Assembly (NCBI GenBank): GCA_937146805.1 | Contig: CAKZRR010000043.1 | Span: 1 to 64,000 of the forward strand | Origin: an uncultured Owenweeksia sp. | Lineage (GTDB): Bacteria; Bacteroidota; Bacteroidia; Flavobacteriales; Schleiferiaceae | DNA: 64,000 nt | Direction of reading: 5' to 3' | Shown here: in pieces, positions 52,051 through 61,601 of the stretch | Layout of the letters: each line of letters opens with the position of its first letter | Position numbering within the stretch: the first letter of the stretch is position 1 | Made by a program: the position numbers and the translations under genes | Notes under the pieces: generated by a model | What the model was told of the DNA's origin: nothing | The model's input: the letters and a program-made list of their open reading frames with translations, nothing else | Databases searched by the model: none

Positions 52051-52581
52051 TTGCGTAAAGAAGACTGCTTTCAACTAGGCCATATTAGCCGTTTACATGG
52101 CTACAAAGGTGAGTTAATAGCCGTTTTCGATACCGATCAACCTCAACGTTATCAAAATTTGGAATCAGTTTTCGTGGACAACCGCGGTGAACTGGTTCCT
52201 TTTTTTATTGAAGAAATCGCGAGTAACTCAAAAGGCCACTTTATTCTAAAACTAGAAGAAGTAGATCCCGAAATGGCTAACGGCCTTATAGGAGCCGAAC
52301 TTTTTTTACCTCTCGAATTTCTCCCTAAACTTACCGGTAAGCAATTTTACTATCACGAAGTAATTGGCTTTAACGTATTTGATAAAGAACACGGGAATAT
52401 TGGTGTGTGCCAAGAAATAATAGACAGCAGCGCCCAACCACTTTTCAAAGTTTTTGACTTTAACCTAGAGCTATTAATACCCGCGGTAGATGATTTTATC
52501 GAAAGTATAGACCGCGAAAAAAAGGAGATACACCTCCATTGCCCTCCTGGTTTAATTGACCTTTACCGCGAAGAAGGCTAG
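52051..52581 (+). CDS. rimM: 16S rRNA processing protein RimM
   Basis: The protein has 176 residues with a TTG start at 52051 (no ATG is near). It opens FQLGHISRLHGYKGELIAVFD, with the PRC-barrel region GKQFYYHEVIGFNVFD and the end IHLHCPPGLIDLY. RimM assists 30S maturation and binds S19. It follows rpsP by 15 bases, a common pair. Confidence 0.93.
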   Translation: MRKEDCFQLGHISRLHGYKGELIAVFDTDQPQRYQNLESVFVDNRGELVPFFIEEIASNSKGHFILKLEEVDPEMANGLIGAELFLPLEFLPKLTGKQFYYHEVIGFNVFDKEHGNIGVCQEIIDSSAQPLFKVFDFNLELLIPAVDDFIESIDREKKEIHLHCPPGLIDLYREEG

Positions 52582-52583
52582 CC

Positions 52584-53288
52584 ATGCGGCCTCAAACTCC
52601 TTTCCGTTTTAAACAATTTAACGTAGCCCACCACCAATGTGCCCATAAAGTAGGCACCGATGGCGTATTGCTAGGCGCCTGGACTAATGCATCACAACCA
52701 AAGCAAATCCTAGATGTTGGCTGTGGCAGCGGGCTTATTGCCCTTATGTTAGCCCAACGTTTTCCAAACGCTAAAATCACCGGCATTGAGCTTGACACTC
52801 CCTCTGCGCAACAAGCTCAAGATAATGCGCAACAGTCTCCTTTTGCCAGCCAGATTGAAATTAAACAAGGTGATTTTTTAAAAACCGCTTTCGCGGAATA
52901 TATTGATCTTATCGTAAGCAACCCACCTTTTTACAAAGGCAATACCTCTAGCGGAAGTACCCCTCGAGACAGAGCACGCCACGAAGAGTTTTTACCCGCC
53001 CCGCTGTTTATAGAAAAAGCCCTTAGTTTACTTAGCCCCCAAGGACAAATTGCCTTAATACTCCCAACAACCGAAGCAAAGCACTGGATACAAATTGCTC
53101 AAAGTAATGGCTTGTATTTATTGCGTAAAACAAGCGTACTGGGCAGCCCCTCGGCCACGGCAAAAAGGTGGCTGCTTCAAATGGGCTTACAAAAACAAGC
53201 CCTACAAGAAAACGCACTAACATTACGCAACACGCAAAACCAGCGCAGCGAAGCTTACACCGAACTCACCAAAGAGTTTTATGTATAA
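52584..53288 (+). CDS. trmN6: tRNA1(Val) (adenine37-N6)-methyltransferase
   Basis: The protein has 234 residues. SAM motif I is ILDVGCGSGLIAL and the N6-methylase motif is VSNPPFYK. The N-terminal FKQFNVAHHQCAHKVGTDGVLLGAW is characteristic of TrmN6 (YfiC). It starts 2 bases after rimM. It methylates A37 of tRNA-Val. Confidence 0.9.
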   Translation: MRPQTPFRFKQFNVAHHQCAHKVGTDGVLLGAWTNASQPKQILDVGCGSGLIALMLAQRFPNAKITGIELDTPSAQQAQDNAQQSPFASQIEIKQGDFLKTAFAEYIDLIVSNPPFYKGNTSSGSTPRDRARHEEFLPAPLFIEKALSLLSPQGQIALILPTTEAKHWIQIAQSNGLYLLRKTSVLGSPSATAKRWLLQMGLQKQALQENALTLRNTQNQRSEAYTELTKEFYV

Positions 53289-53373
53289 AAAATGGAGCTT
53301 AAGTTCCAATCCTTATTCTCTTTCTTTATTCCTACATTTACGCAAATTGCCTTGTTGCGGTTAACACTATAAA

Positions 53374-54057
53374 ATGAGAACTTTTACAATAGTCTTTTTC
53401 ACCTTCTTACTACAGCCTAATCTAGTTGCACAAATTTCGGAAGGAAACTATGTCTCAAATCAAGAATTCTTTACTATCACCCAAGATTCTATAAATTTCC
53501 AATTCGAAATTAAAAGTGCGTTTACGATTACCCATAGAGGTATAGGAAGCTATCAAATTATAGATAATTTCTTAATTATTTATACTACCAAATATGCAGG
53601 TATAAAATCGAGAGTTCTGGATTCTGTTCCTTCAAATTTAGAACTCATAAAAGTTCACGTGCTCCCAATAGACACATTCCCAGTGGCTGTAGGTAAAAAT
53701 AGCAAGGGCAAAGTTGTAAAAGGCTATACACCAAATCAGCTCGGTTACATCACTATAACACCTGATGACAATATTAAATCCGTTGTATTTTCATCTCTGG
53801 GCTATGACCCGTTAACTACACATTTTGGAAAAGATTTTGACTATACCGTTAACCTTGTTGAAGGTGAAACCTTTGAAAATAAAAATTTGGTGTTTGCAAT
53901 AAATGAACTCGATCAAAATTTTATAAGCCTATCCCTTTTAGAGGTTTTGGATAAAAACGAGAAAGAATACACAATAAAATCGCTTAACAAGCTAAAGAGA
54001 AAAAGAGATAAAAACACCTTTAACACTCAAACATTATTAGAGCTAAATAGAAGGTAA
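53374..54057 (+). CDS. secreted hypothetical protein
   Basis: This 227-residue protein has a signal peptide (MRTFTIVFFTFLLQPNLVAQ). It contains a GYTPNQLGYITITPDDNIKSV region resembling the carboxypeptidase-regulatory-like folds of surface proteins, and a basic helical end. No function is assigned. Confidence 0.6.
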   Translation: MRTFTIVFFTFLLQPNLVAQISEGNYVSNQEFFTITQDSINFQFEIKSAFTITHRGIGSYQIIDNFLIIYTTKYAGIKSRVLDSVPSNLELIKVHVLPIDTFPVAVGKNSKGKVVKGYTPNQLGYITITPDDNIKSVVFSSLGYDPLTTHFGKDFDYTVNLVEGETFENKNLVFAINELDQNFISLSLLEVLDKNEKEYTIKSLNKLKRKRDKNTFNTQTLLELNRR

Positions 54058-54136
54058 AACTATGTAGAATAAAGAATAGCCAAAACAGTAAAAAACAAAC
54101 CCTATAACCTTGTAACCAACACCTTAACCCTAAACC

Positions 54137-54601
54137 ATGAACTTAGTAAATAGATTTTTCAGCAATAACAAAGTGGATTGTCCAAGATGCTTGGGAAAGG
54201 GAGAAGTGAATTGGGATGATATTAGACGATTGAAAAAAGAACTAAAATGGCTTCCAGGCCCTTGTGCGTATTGCCTTGGAAAAGCAAAAGTTTATTCTGA
54301 CTTTCAGTCTAAAATTGATATTGATTGCACCTACTTAACCACTGACCTTTCAACGGCAGAAAGGAAAAAGTTAATTGCAAATGACGAAGGAGCACGCCAA
54401 AGAGCCCTTTATCATGATATTAAAACGGATTGTTTTATTTCAGAGATTAAATACCTGCATTTTTCCTGTAAAGTTAACTCGGCTAAAATTGCTGGTTTCT
54501 ACCTTTTAAATCAAAATTCCAGCACCACGGATTCAAATGAAAACAACGAATTGATTGAGTATATTGAGAAAGTCATTTCGCTTAAAAATGAACAGCAATA
54601 A
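54137..54601 (+). CDS. zinc-finger-like hypothetical protein
   Basis: The 154-residue protein starts with two CxxC-x-G-K-G-type knuckles (CPRCLGKGEV and CAYCLGKAKV), like half of a DnaJ zinc domain. A longer charged region follows, with LSTAERKKLIANDEGARQR. The metal-binding idea is visible; its role is unknown. Confidence 0.6.
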   Translation: MNLVNRFFSNNKVDCPRCLGKGEVNWDDIRRLKKELKWLPGPCAYCLGKAKVYSDFQSKIDIDCTYLTTDLSTAERKKLIANDEGARQRALYHDIKTDCFISEIKYLHFSCKVNSAKIAGFYLLNQNSSTTDSNENNELIEYIEKVISLKNEQQ

Positions 54602-54633
54602 GACCCTTTGAACAGTCAAAAAATAGCAAAACA

Positions 54634-55341
54634 ATGTCACAAGTCTTTTTAACCTTAACACTTGTACTAACGTCTCTATTAATCAAAGGGCAAGTTAACT
54701 TTCGGCCAAATGAAACAACATTTAAAAAACGGGATTACAGTAAAACTATAGGAGAAGATATTTCGATATCCATCCGAGGAAAAGTGGCATCCCTTTTCTT
54801 TATTGAAGATTGGTTTTGCAGAACAGGCACCATTGGTGCTGAAATTATTTATAATAACAAACATAGCCTAGGAGTAGATGCGAGCTTTTTTCGTTGGAGA
54901 TATCAAACGGATGACCCGGACCCCATTCCTCTGTATGATGAACTTGAGAAAAGAACGTTCATATACTTGGATTATAAACTGAGTATTCATTCGCGTGAAA
55001 AATCCTTGTACTACTTAAATCTGTATTCTAAAATTGGAAATTATGATATGTGGTATGAAAAATATGAAAATGACACGAGCATCCTAAACCTGGATTTCAT
55101 CAACACTACAGCAGACGGGAAATTCTCTGAATTTGGATTAGGTTTAGGAGCCAAGTTTTATTTTAGCTCAAAAAAGAATTGGGGAATTGATATAAGCCTA
55201 AATGCTGCCATACGTAATACCAATTACGAAAAAGAAGTATACGACACCGGAATACGTAAAATAAACCTTGAGGTACAAGAGCAACGGTACGTACCTTTTT
55301 TGAAGATCAACTTCTTTTATGCTATTAAAAACGAGAAGTGA
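54634..55341 (+). CDS. outer-membrane beta-barrel-like protein
   Basis: This 235-residue protein has a signal peptide (VFLTLTLVLTSLLIKGQ) then alternating strands (GAEIIYNNKHSLGVDASFF; GLGAKFYFSSKKNWGIDISLNAAI) and ends in a strand with an aromatic residue, as barrel proteins do. A specific family is not recognised. Confidence 0.55.
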   Translation: MSQVFLTLTLVLTSLLIKGQVNFRPNETTFKKRDYSKTIGEDISISIRGKVASLFFIEDWFCRTGTIGAEIIYNNKHSLGVDASFFRWRYQTDDPDPIPLYDELEKRTFIYLDYKLSIHSREKSLYYLNLYSKIGNYDMWYEKYENDTSILNLDFINTTADGKFSEFGLGLGAKFYFSSKKNWGIDISLNAAIRNTNYEKEVYDTGIRKINLEVQEQRYVPFLKINFFYAIKNEK

Positions 55342-55462
55342 TAAAACTTGACACTTTTTGTAAAATACACCTTTAGGTTTTGGCAAAATCCTTCATTGCT
55401 GAAAAAATTTATTGGTTAAAATTTACACTTGAATGAAATCAACCCAAAACAAAGCCATTGCT

Positions 55463-55470
55463 TAGTTTTG
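55463..55470 (+). promoter_or_regulatory. dinB promoter -7 box TAGTTTTG
   Basis: It exactly matches TAnnTTTG and ends 5 bases before the dinB ATG, so the transcript may be leaderless or start inside the codon. Confidence 0.45.
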
Positions 55471-55474
55471 GAGC

Positions 55475-56563
55475 ATGATTCCAGCTGAGTACATTCGAAA
55501 AATTATTCATGTAGACATGGATGCTTTTTACGCCTCGGTAGAACAACGCGACAATCCTGAACTGCAAGGCAAACCAGTGGCTGTAGGCGGATCAAAGGAA
55601 AGAGGCGTAGTAGCTGCTGCGAGCTATGAGGCACGTGCTTTTGGGGTAAAATCGGCCATGGCTTCGGCAATAGCTTATCGCAGATGCCCGCATATTATTT
55701 TTGTAAAACCCAATTTCGAAAAATACAAAGCTGTATCGCAACAAATACGCAGCATTTTTTATGAATATACCGATTTGGTGGAACCGCTTTCGCTGGATGA
55801 AGCCTACCTAGATGTAACCGAAAATAAAAAGGGAATAGCTACCGCCACCAAAATTGCCAAAGAGATACGAGCCCGTATTTTTGAAACAACCCAATTGCGA
55901 GCTTCGGCCGGAATCTCCATTAATAAATTTATTGCCAAAGTGGCTTCGGATATTAATAAACCCAACGGACAAAAAACCATTATGCCGGATGAGGTAATTC
56001 CATTTTTGGAAGAATTGCCAATACGTAAGTTTTACGGCATAGGTGCCAAAACAGCCGAAAAAATGAAACGGCAAGGTCTTCATTTTGGTCGTGATTTAAA
56101 AACTTGGAGCCAAGCGTTATTGCTACAGGAGTTTGGAAAAAGTGGCGCCCATTACTACCAAATTGTAAGGGGATTACAAAAGAGTGAGGTGAAACCCAAC
56201 CGACAGCGAAAATCAATTGGAGCCGAACGCACCTTTGCCCGTAATTTGAGTACTCCTTTGGAAATGGAGGAAGCACTTACCAAAATCATGAAAGTGCTCA
56301 ACGAACGTATTAATACATCCCGCGAAAGCGGAAAAACCATTACGCTAAAATTAAAACACCACGATTTTGAGCAACACACCCGTAGTTACACTTTTGAAAA
56401 ACCCACCAACAATGCTAAGCTATTATTACCTAAAATTTTAGAATTATTACAACAGCCCTTTCCCAAAAAACCGGTGCGATTATTGGGTATTAGTTTAAGC
56501 AACTTAGGAGAGGAACCAGTTGACAACATCTCCACATACGTGCAACTTACTTTAGATTTTTAG
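55475..56563 (+). CDS. dinB: DNA polymerase IV (Y family)
   Basis: The protein has 362 residues. Catalytic motifs are HVDMDAFYASVEQ and LSLDEAYLDVTENK. Finger and thumb regions (RKFYGIGAKTAEKMKRQG, SIGAERTFARNL) follow, and the little-finger domain ends it. It has no clear beta-clamp motif at the C-terminus (VQLTLDF is close). It copies damaged DNA. Confidence 0.95.
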   Translation: MIPAEYIRKIIHVDMDAFYASVEQRDNPELQGKPVAVGGSKERGVVAAASYEARAFGVKSAMASAIAYRRCPHIIFVKPNFEKYKAVSQQIRSIFYEYTDLVEPLSLDEAYLDVTENKKGIATATKIAKEIRARIFETTQLRASAGISINKFIAKVASDINKPNGQKTIMPDEVIPFLEELPIRKFYGIGAKTAEKMKRQGLHFGRDLKTWSQALLLQEFGKSGAHYYQIVRGLQKSEVKPNRQRKSIGAERTFARNLSTPLEMEEALTKIMKVLNERINTSRESGKTITLKLKHHDFEQHTRSYTFEKPTNNAKLLLPKILELLQQPFPKKPVRLLGISLSNLGEEPVDNISTYVQLTLDF

Positions 56564-56620
56564 GAGAATACGACTTACGTTGTATGCATTCCCCTTCACG
56601 GAGTCGCGTATCAAAAATTG

Positions 56621-56628
56621 TAACTTTG
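56621..56628 (+). promoter_or_regulatory. promoter -7 box TAACTTTG of the DUF4197 gene
   Basis: It exactly matches TAnnTTTG, 17 bases upstream of the ATG at 56646. Confidence 0.6.
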
Positions 56629-56645
56629 TACCAAATATTTTTTGA

Positions 56646-57491
56646 ATGAAAAGATTACTTACGGCACTTACTATTGGTGCCACGTTATTGCTAAACACTG
56701 CCTGCGAAACCACTGATACGGTAAAGGATATTTTAAATACTAACCTTACCGATGCTGAAATTGTAGAAGGCTTAAAGGAGGCTTTGGCCGTGGGAACCGA
56801 CACATCTACCGGCATTTTAAGCCTTCAAGATGGCTACTTTGCAGACGCTGCCGTAAAAATTTTATTGCCAGACGAAATGGAAACCACTTTGGCTAATTTT
56901 AAGGCAAAATCTTTTAATGTACCGGCCTTAGGAACGGTAACAGGACAAATGCTTTTTGATGGCGTACCTGCCTTAGGCATTAATGGCCTAAGCCAAAAAC
57001 AGGACGATTTAATTTTGGGACTAAACCGTGCGGCTGAACATGCAGCTACTACTGCGGGTCCCATCTTTATTACCGCTATTACGGATATCACCATTGCCGA
57101 TGGTTATAATATTTTGTTTGGGGGAGATGATTTTGCTGCTACCAATTATTTGCAAAGTACTACCAGCAACGCGCTTGTTACAGCCTACGACCCTATTGTT
57201 GAAAACGCCCTGCAAAGTGTGAAAATTGGCAATACCAGCGTAGCGGATAGCTATGAGAACTTTGTTCAATCTTATAACGATATTTTAAACACCAATATAC
57301 CTTTGTTAGGTAGCATTAGCAGCTTGATAAGCTTAAATCCAGTAACCGCAACGGACCTTTCTGTTCATGGCACGCAAAAAGCTTTGGACGGATTGTTCTT
57401 AAAAATATCAGAAGAAGAATCAGATATCAGAAACAACCCAGGTGCCCGAATCAATGATATTTTAACAAAAGTTTTCGGTCAATTAGATTAG
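56646..57491 (+). CDS. DUF4197 lipoprotein
   Basis: This 281-residue protein has a lipobox (LLLNTAC, Cys about 20) and the DUF4197 pattern: EIVEGLKEALAVGTD, KILLPDEMET, LNRAAEHAATTAGPIFITAI and a closing ALDGLFLKISEEESDIRNNPGAR. The family's function is not known. It is followed by a strong terminator. Confidence 0.85.
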   Translation: MKRLLTALTIGATLLLNTACETTDTVKDILNTNLTDAEIVEGLKEALAVGTDTSTGILSLQDGYFADAAVKILLPDEMETTLANFKAKSFNVPALGTVTGQMLFDGVPALGINGLSQKQDDLILGLNRAAEHAATTAGPIFITAITDITIADGYNILFGGDDFAATNYLQSTTSNALVTAYDPIVENALQSVKIGNTSVADSYENFVQSYNDILNTNIPLLGSISSLISLNPVTATDLSVHGTQKALDGLFLKISEEESDIRNNPGARINDILTKVFGQLD

Positions 57492-57528
57492 ACTAATCAA
57501 CACAACAGCCCTTTTTACAAAAGGAATA

Positions 57529-57577
57529 GAAGCAGTAAAAAGTGGACTACTAACCATTTTACTGCTTCTTTTTTTTT
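57529..57577 (+). terminator. rho-independent terminator
   Basis: GAAGCAGTAAAA (57529-57540) pairs with TTTTACTGCTTC (57557-57568) in 12 perfect pairs, followed by nine T. Confidence 0.9.
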
Positions 57578-57635
57578 GTGAGTACGGCTCTGTAAAAACC
57601 TTTATGTTCTTCTATTTTTCAAATAGTTTTCGCAC

Positions 57636-57643
57636 TAACTTTG
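57636..57643 (+). promoter_or_regulatory. ddl promoter -7 box TAACTTTG
   Basis: It exactly matches TAnnTTTG. Its position makes the ATG at 57663 the probable start, not the TTG at 57651. Confidence 0.6.
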
Positions 57644-57662
57644 CTAGCAATTGTACTACTAT

Positions 57663-58658
57663 ATGAAACCAATTATTGCCGTAGTGATGGGAGGCTATTC
57701 CTCCGAACTCGAAATTTCTTTACAAAGTGGAAACGTGGTGTATAACCACCTCAGCAAACTAAAGTTTACACCTTTTAAAGTTCATATCCTTAAGGACAAA
57801 TGGGTAGCTTTAGATTCCGAAAATAAAGAGTTTAACATTGATAAAAATGATTTTTCGTTTACCGATGCTAGCGGAAGCAAGATACGCTTTGATGCCGTCT
57901 TTAACGCCATACATGGGGCTCCAGGCGAGGACGGCCCCTTAGCTGGATACCTTGATTTAATTGAAGTACCTCAAACCGCCAGTGGGCATTTTGAAAGCGC
58001 TTTAACTTTTAACAAGGCCGAATGTAGCCTTTTGTTAAAAGGGCAAGGTATTACTATTGCAGAAGCCTACTATTTAGCCAAACATGAAGACTACAATACC
58101 GATGAAATTATTGACAAGGTTGGTCTTCCGTGTTTTGTAAAACCCAATCGCAGCGGATCGAGCATTGGTATTAGTAAAGTAAACAAAGCTGAAGATTTAA
58201 AAGCAGCCATTAGTGTTGCCTTTGCAGTAGATTCTCAAATAATTATTGAGGCCATGGTGGCAGGTATTGAAGTAGGTTGTGGCGTAAGTAACCACAGCGG
58301 AAAAATTGAGGCTATCGCGGTAACGGACATTGTTCCTCAAAACGATTTTTTTGATTACGAGTCTAAGTATAGTGGACAATCAGAAGAATTTACACCGGCT
58401 CGAATTCCGAAGGATGCATACCAGCAGATATTAGAAGAAAGCGCTTTTATCTACGAAAGTTTGAACCTAAACGGCCTTACCCGTATTGATTACATTGTAA
58501 CCGAAAATGGGGTTCCCTTTTTTATTGAGGTAAACACCGTACCCGGTTTAAGTAACGAAAGTATTTTGCCTAAGCAAGCGGAATACGCAGGAATTAGTTT
58601 GAGTGAGTTATTTGATAGTTGCGTAGAAAGAATCCTTTCGGGAAACGTAAGTAAATAA
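57663..58658 (+). CDS. ddl: D-alanine--D-alanine ligase
   Basis: The protein has 331 residues from ATG 57663. An N-terminal VVMGGYSSELEISLQSG and the ATP-grasp elements FNAIHGAPGEDG, PCFVKPNRSGSSIGISK and FFIEVNTVPGLSNES are present. It makes the D-Ala-D-Ala dipeptide for peptidoglycan. It stands alone between two terminated or opposed genes. Confidence 0.95.
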   Translation: MKPIIAVVMGGYSSELEISLQSGNVVYNHLSKLKFTPFKVHILKDKWVALDSENKEFNIDKNDFSFTDASGSKIRFDAVFNAIHGAPGEDGPLAGYLDLIEVPQTASGHFESALTFNKAECSLLLKGQGITIAEAYYLAKHEDYNTDEIIDKVGLPCFVKPNRSGSSIGISKVNKAEDLKAAISVAFAVDSQIIIEAMVAGIEVGCGVSNHSGKIEAIAVTDIVPQNDFFDYESKYSGQSEEFTPARIPKDAYQQILEESAFIYESLNLNGLTRIDYIVTENGVPFFIEVNTVPGLSNESILPKQAEYAGISLSELFDSCVERILSGNVSK

Positions 58659-58659
58659 A

Positions 58660-60762
58660 CTATCTAAATAGGTTAATCTCACCTTCATGGACGTGCTCAC
58701 CTCCATTTTCGTCTAAAACCTTCACTCTAAAATAATAAGTACCTTCAGACGCCTTATTTCCTTTAAAGTCACCATCCCAAGATACAGCAATATCATTGCT
58801 TTCAAAAATTTGAGCGCCCCAACGATTACTTATTTTGATAGAATAGTAAGCTATACCAACTCCCTGTATTTCGAAATATTCATTAAGTCCATCTCCATTA
58901 GGAGTAAAGGCGTTGGGAAAGTAAATTTTATAAGGTTTCTTCGGTACCGTGCAGTCTACGAAGCTAAGAGTAATCGTATCTATTCTTTGCATACAGGGGT
59001 AGGTACGACTTACCCAGTAGGTACCTGTACTCGTAAAAATCCTATTTTGACTTTTAGAACCGTCCGACCACAAAACTACAAGGCCATTTGACTGTGGAAT
59101 TTGAACAAGGTAGGACTCTCCAATACAAAGTTCTTCATTAACGGAGAAAAATTGAGTCGAATCCATTTCCAAGATGTATATAGAATCGTAAACCGAGCAA
59201 AGACCATTACTTATTTCAACCCAATATTTACCTCCCTCCGTAACTAAGATAGAGTCTGCTGACGCTCCATTAGACCATAAAATATTGCCTCCCGCAAAAT
59301 TTTGTACCGACAGCCAAACAGAATCATTCTTACAAATAGAAGTATCTTTTGGCAACAAAACAGAATCCATTTCTAGAATAGAGATCGTGTCATAAACCGA
59401 ACAACGACCGTTACTTATCTCAACCCAATAATCACCTTTACCCGTTACTAATATAGAATCTGTTTGTGCCGCATTAGACCATAAAATATTGCCTCCCGTA
59501 AAATTTTGTACCGACAGCCAAACAGAATCATTCTTGCAAATAGAAAAATCTGCGGGTAAATTTCCCGCAGGCGTATCGTCAGTTACCACAATAGTATCAC
59601 TTATAATACAAGAGCCTATTCCCACACCAACCCAATATGTCCCCGCGGTACCTAACAAAATAGAATCAGCCGTGCTTGAATTACTCCAACTAATACTGCT
59701 CCAACTCGAAATACTTGGTTTAAGGTAAATGGGCTTAAGATGACAAATAAAAGTATCCTTTGGCAATAAATCAATATTCGGATCAATCACTTCTATTCTA
59801 ATCGAATCCTCGCAAAAGTACTTACACCAGCCTGTAGATGTGGCACTGTAAGTTGTAGAAAATAAAGGCTTTACCGTAATATTTTTAGCTGTATCACTAG
59901 TACTCCATAATACATCAAAAGCGGTAGTGGCTATAGCACCACCGGTTAGCCTAGAGGCACCATTATTAAATGTTCCATTAGTTTGCGGAGATATACAATC
60001 AATAGCTCCTCCCGATGCCTCATTAAAATCGTAATAACCTATTAGGTTTGAATGCTGTGATGGGTTGAGCAGTTTAAACCTATTATTAGCAATTTGCGAT
60101 TGAGTTCTAAGTCCGTTCCAAAACCTAACCTCGTCTAACTTTCCATCAAAAAAATGAGTGAAACCACCTGGATAAGAAGAAGCTCCTAATCCAATACTTA
60201 CAGAATTAGATATACTTCCTAAAGAACTAATATTCAAACTATACTGCAATTGAGCATCCACATACACTTTGGAACTACCTGACCTATCATAGGTAATTGC
60301 CACATGGTGCCAGGTATTGTTAGCCACAGAAACTCCTCCTGAAGTTGCAGCATTATTAGACCCATCGCCTAAAGATATCCAAACCTTTCCATTTTTCAAA
60401 CCAATTTGCCATCGCGCATTTACACTATAGCCACTCTTTGTAATAACCCATCGGTTACCTGTACTTTGCGTTGTTTTAATCCAAAACTCAATGGTAAAAT
60501 CTTGATTAGCTCCAAAATTATACTTAGCCGAATTAACTATCTCCAAATAGTCGTTTACCCCATCAAAATCTGCACATGATTCTACATACGCTCCAGACCA
60601 ACTTATTGTAGTAGAATCTCCCGTGCACAAAGTATCATTTTGTGCAGATATAACACATCCCTGAGCACTTATCTCACTAAAAAACAACAGATTGACAAAC
60701 AAAAAAACTAAGCAATTTAAATAAGTACGTGTACCGTATTCTATGGAATTTCTAAGTATCAT
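58660..60762 (-). CDS. secreted LamG-domain protein with CHU_C/T9SS-type C-terminus
   Basis: The ATG at 60762 gives a clear signal peptide; a GTG at 60795 is the alternative. The domain order is a LamG/pentraxin-like lectin fold (about 55-220, CADFDGVNDYLEI ... DEVRFWNGLR), then Ig-like repeats, two of them near-identical (SICKNDSVWLSVQNF), and the gliding-motility C-terminal domain (FPNAFTPNGDGLNEYFEI ... SNRWGAQIF ... GTYYFRVKV). Secretion through the type 9 system to the cell surface is implied. Confidence 0.85.
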   Translation of the reverse strand: MILRNSIEYGTRTYLNCLVFLFVNLLFFSEISAQGCVISAQNDTLCTGDSTTISWSGAYVESCADFDGVNDYLEIVNSAKYNFGANQDFTIEFWIKTTQSTGNRWVITKSGYSVNARWQIGLKNGKVWISLGDGSNNAATSGGVSVANNTWHHVAITYDRSGSSKVYVDAQLQYSLNISSLGSISNSVSIGLGASSYPGGFTHFFDGKLDEVRFWNGLRTQSQIANNRFKLLNPSQHSNLIGYYDFNEASGGAIDCISPQTNGTFNNGASRLTGGAIATTAFDVLWSTSDTAKNITVKPLFSTTYSATSTGWCKYFCEDSIRIEVIDPNIDLLPKDTFICHLKPIYLKPSISSWSSISWSNSSTADSILLGTAGTYWVGVGIGSCIISDTIVVTDDTPAGNLPADFSICKNDSVWLSVQNFTGGNILWSNAAQTDSILVTGKGDYWVEISNGRCSVYDTISILEMDSVLLPKDTSICKNDSVWLSVQNFAGGNILWSNGASADSILVTEGGKYWVEISNGLCSVYDSIYILEMDSTQFFSVNEELCIGESYLVQIPQSNGLVVLWSDGSKSQNRIFTSTGTYWVSRTYPCMQRIDTITLSFVDCTVPKKPYKIYFPNAFTPNGDGLNEYFEIQGVGIAYYSIKISNRWGAQIFESNDIAVSWDGDFKGNKASEGTYYFRVKVLDENGGEHVHEGEINLFR

Positions 60763-60875
60763 TTTCACCCCTAGATTATATAAAATAATTCGCACAAGAT
60801 AGTTGAAATACTATTTAATGGAATCAATTGATAGCCAATCACCAAATTAAAATCGCCAATTAACATAAAATAGTA

Positions 60876-61601
60876 CTAAACCTGACCTACTTCAATTTCT
60901 TTCGGCACCTTCCCTTTTTCAAACAATCTTGCCTTATGTGGTCCTTTTAGCGTAATGCTAGAATTTTCTACATGTAACCAGCTCCCCTCACGTAATCCCA
61001 AAACCGCTTGATCGTTCATAGAATGAAACTCATTAATGCGTTTTTCGCGGGTTTCCCCTTGGTGGGTAGAATTTGGATCGGGATCTAAATAGTGAGGGTT
61101 GATATTGAAATCTAAAAACTGTAAGGCATTAAAACTGGGTGGATATACAATGGGCATATCATTGGTAGTACCTACCGTTAAACCCGTAATATTACTACCC
61201 GCACTACTCCCCATATAGGGCGTACCGCTTTTAACAGCTTGGCGCAATGGCTCTACCAGCTGCAGCTCGTACAAGGTTTTTAAAAGCAAAAAGGTATTGC
61301 CCCCTCCCGTAAAAATAGCTTGGGCGTTGGTTATCGCTTTCGCGGGATTATCAAACTCATGAATGCCTTTAACCGCTATACCTATTTCGGCAAAAGCCTT
61401 GCGCGGGTATTCAGTGTACCCATCATGACTTATACCTCCCGGCCTTGCGTAGGGTACAAAAAGAACTTCTTGCACGCCTTTAAAAAAGTCGGCTACCTCA
61501 TCTAACAAATACCCCATGTAGGTGGAGCCATGAATTTTACTGGTAGAGACTACCAATAGATTCAAATTTTCGGAGGGTTGGGGTAAGTAAGTATGGCTCA
61601 T
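60876..61601 (-). CDS. pepE: peptidase E (alpha-aspartyl dipeptidase), S51
   Basis: The protein has 241 residues. The nucleophile Ser is in MGSSAGSNITG; FTGGGNTFLLLKTLYEL and NPHYLDPDPNSTHQGETREKR are family hallmarks. It cleaves N-terminal aspartyl dipeptides. It touches the next gene (61602) without a gap. Confidence 0.93.
   Translation of the reverse strand: MSHTYLPQPSENLNLLVVSTSKIHGSTYMGYLLDEVADFFKGVQEVLFVPYARPGGISHDGYTEYPRKAFAEIGIAVKGIHEFDNPAKAITNAQAIFTGGGNTFLLLKTLYELQLVEPLRQAVKSGTPYMGSSAGSNITGLTVGTTNDMPIVYPPSFNALQFLDFNINPHYLDPDPNSTHQGETREKRINEFHSMNDQAVLGLREGSWLHVENSSITLKGPHKARLFEKGKVPKEIEVGQV

Noticed and set aside
51868..52078. Low-complexity frames over the S16 tail.
   Set aside because: They are shadows created by the repetitive Ala/Glu codons of rpsP.
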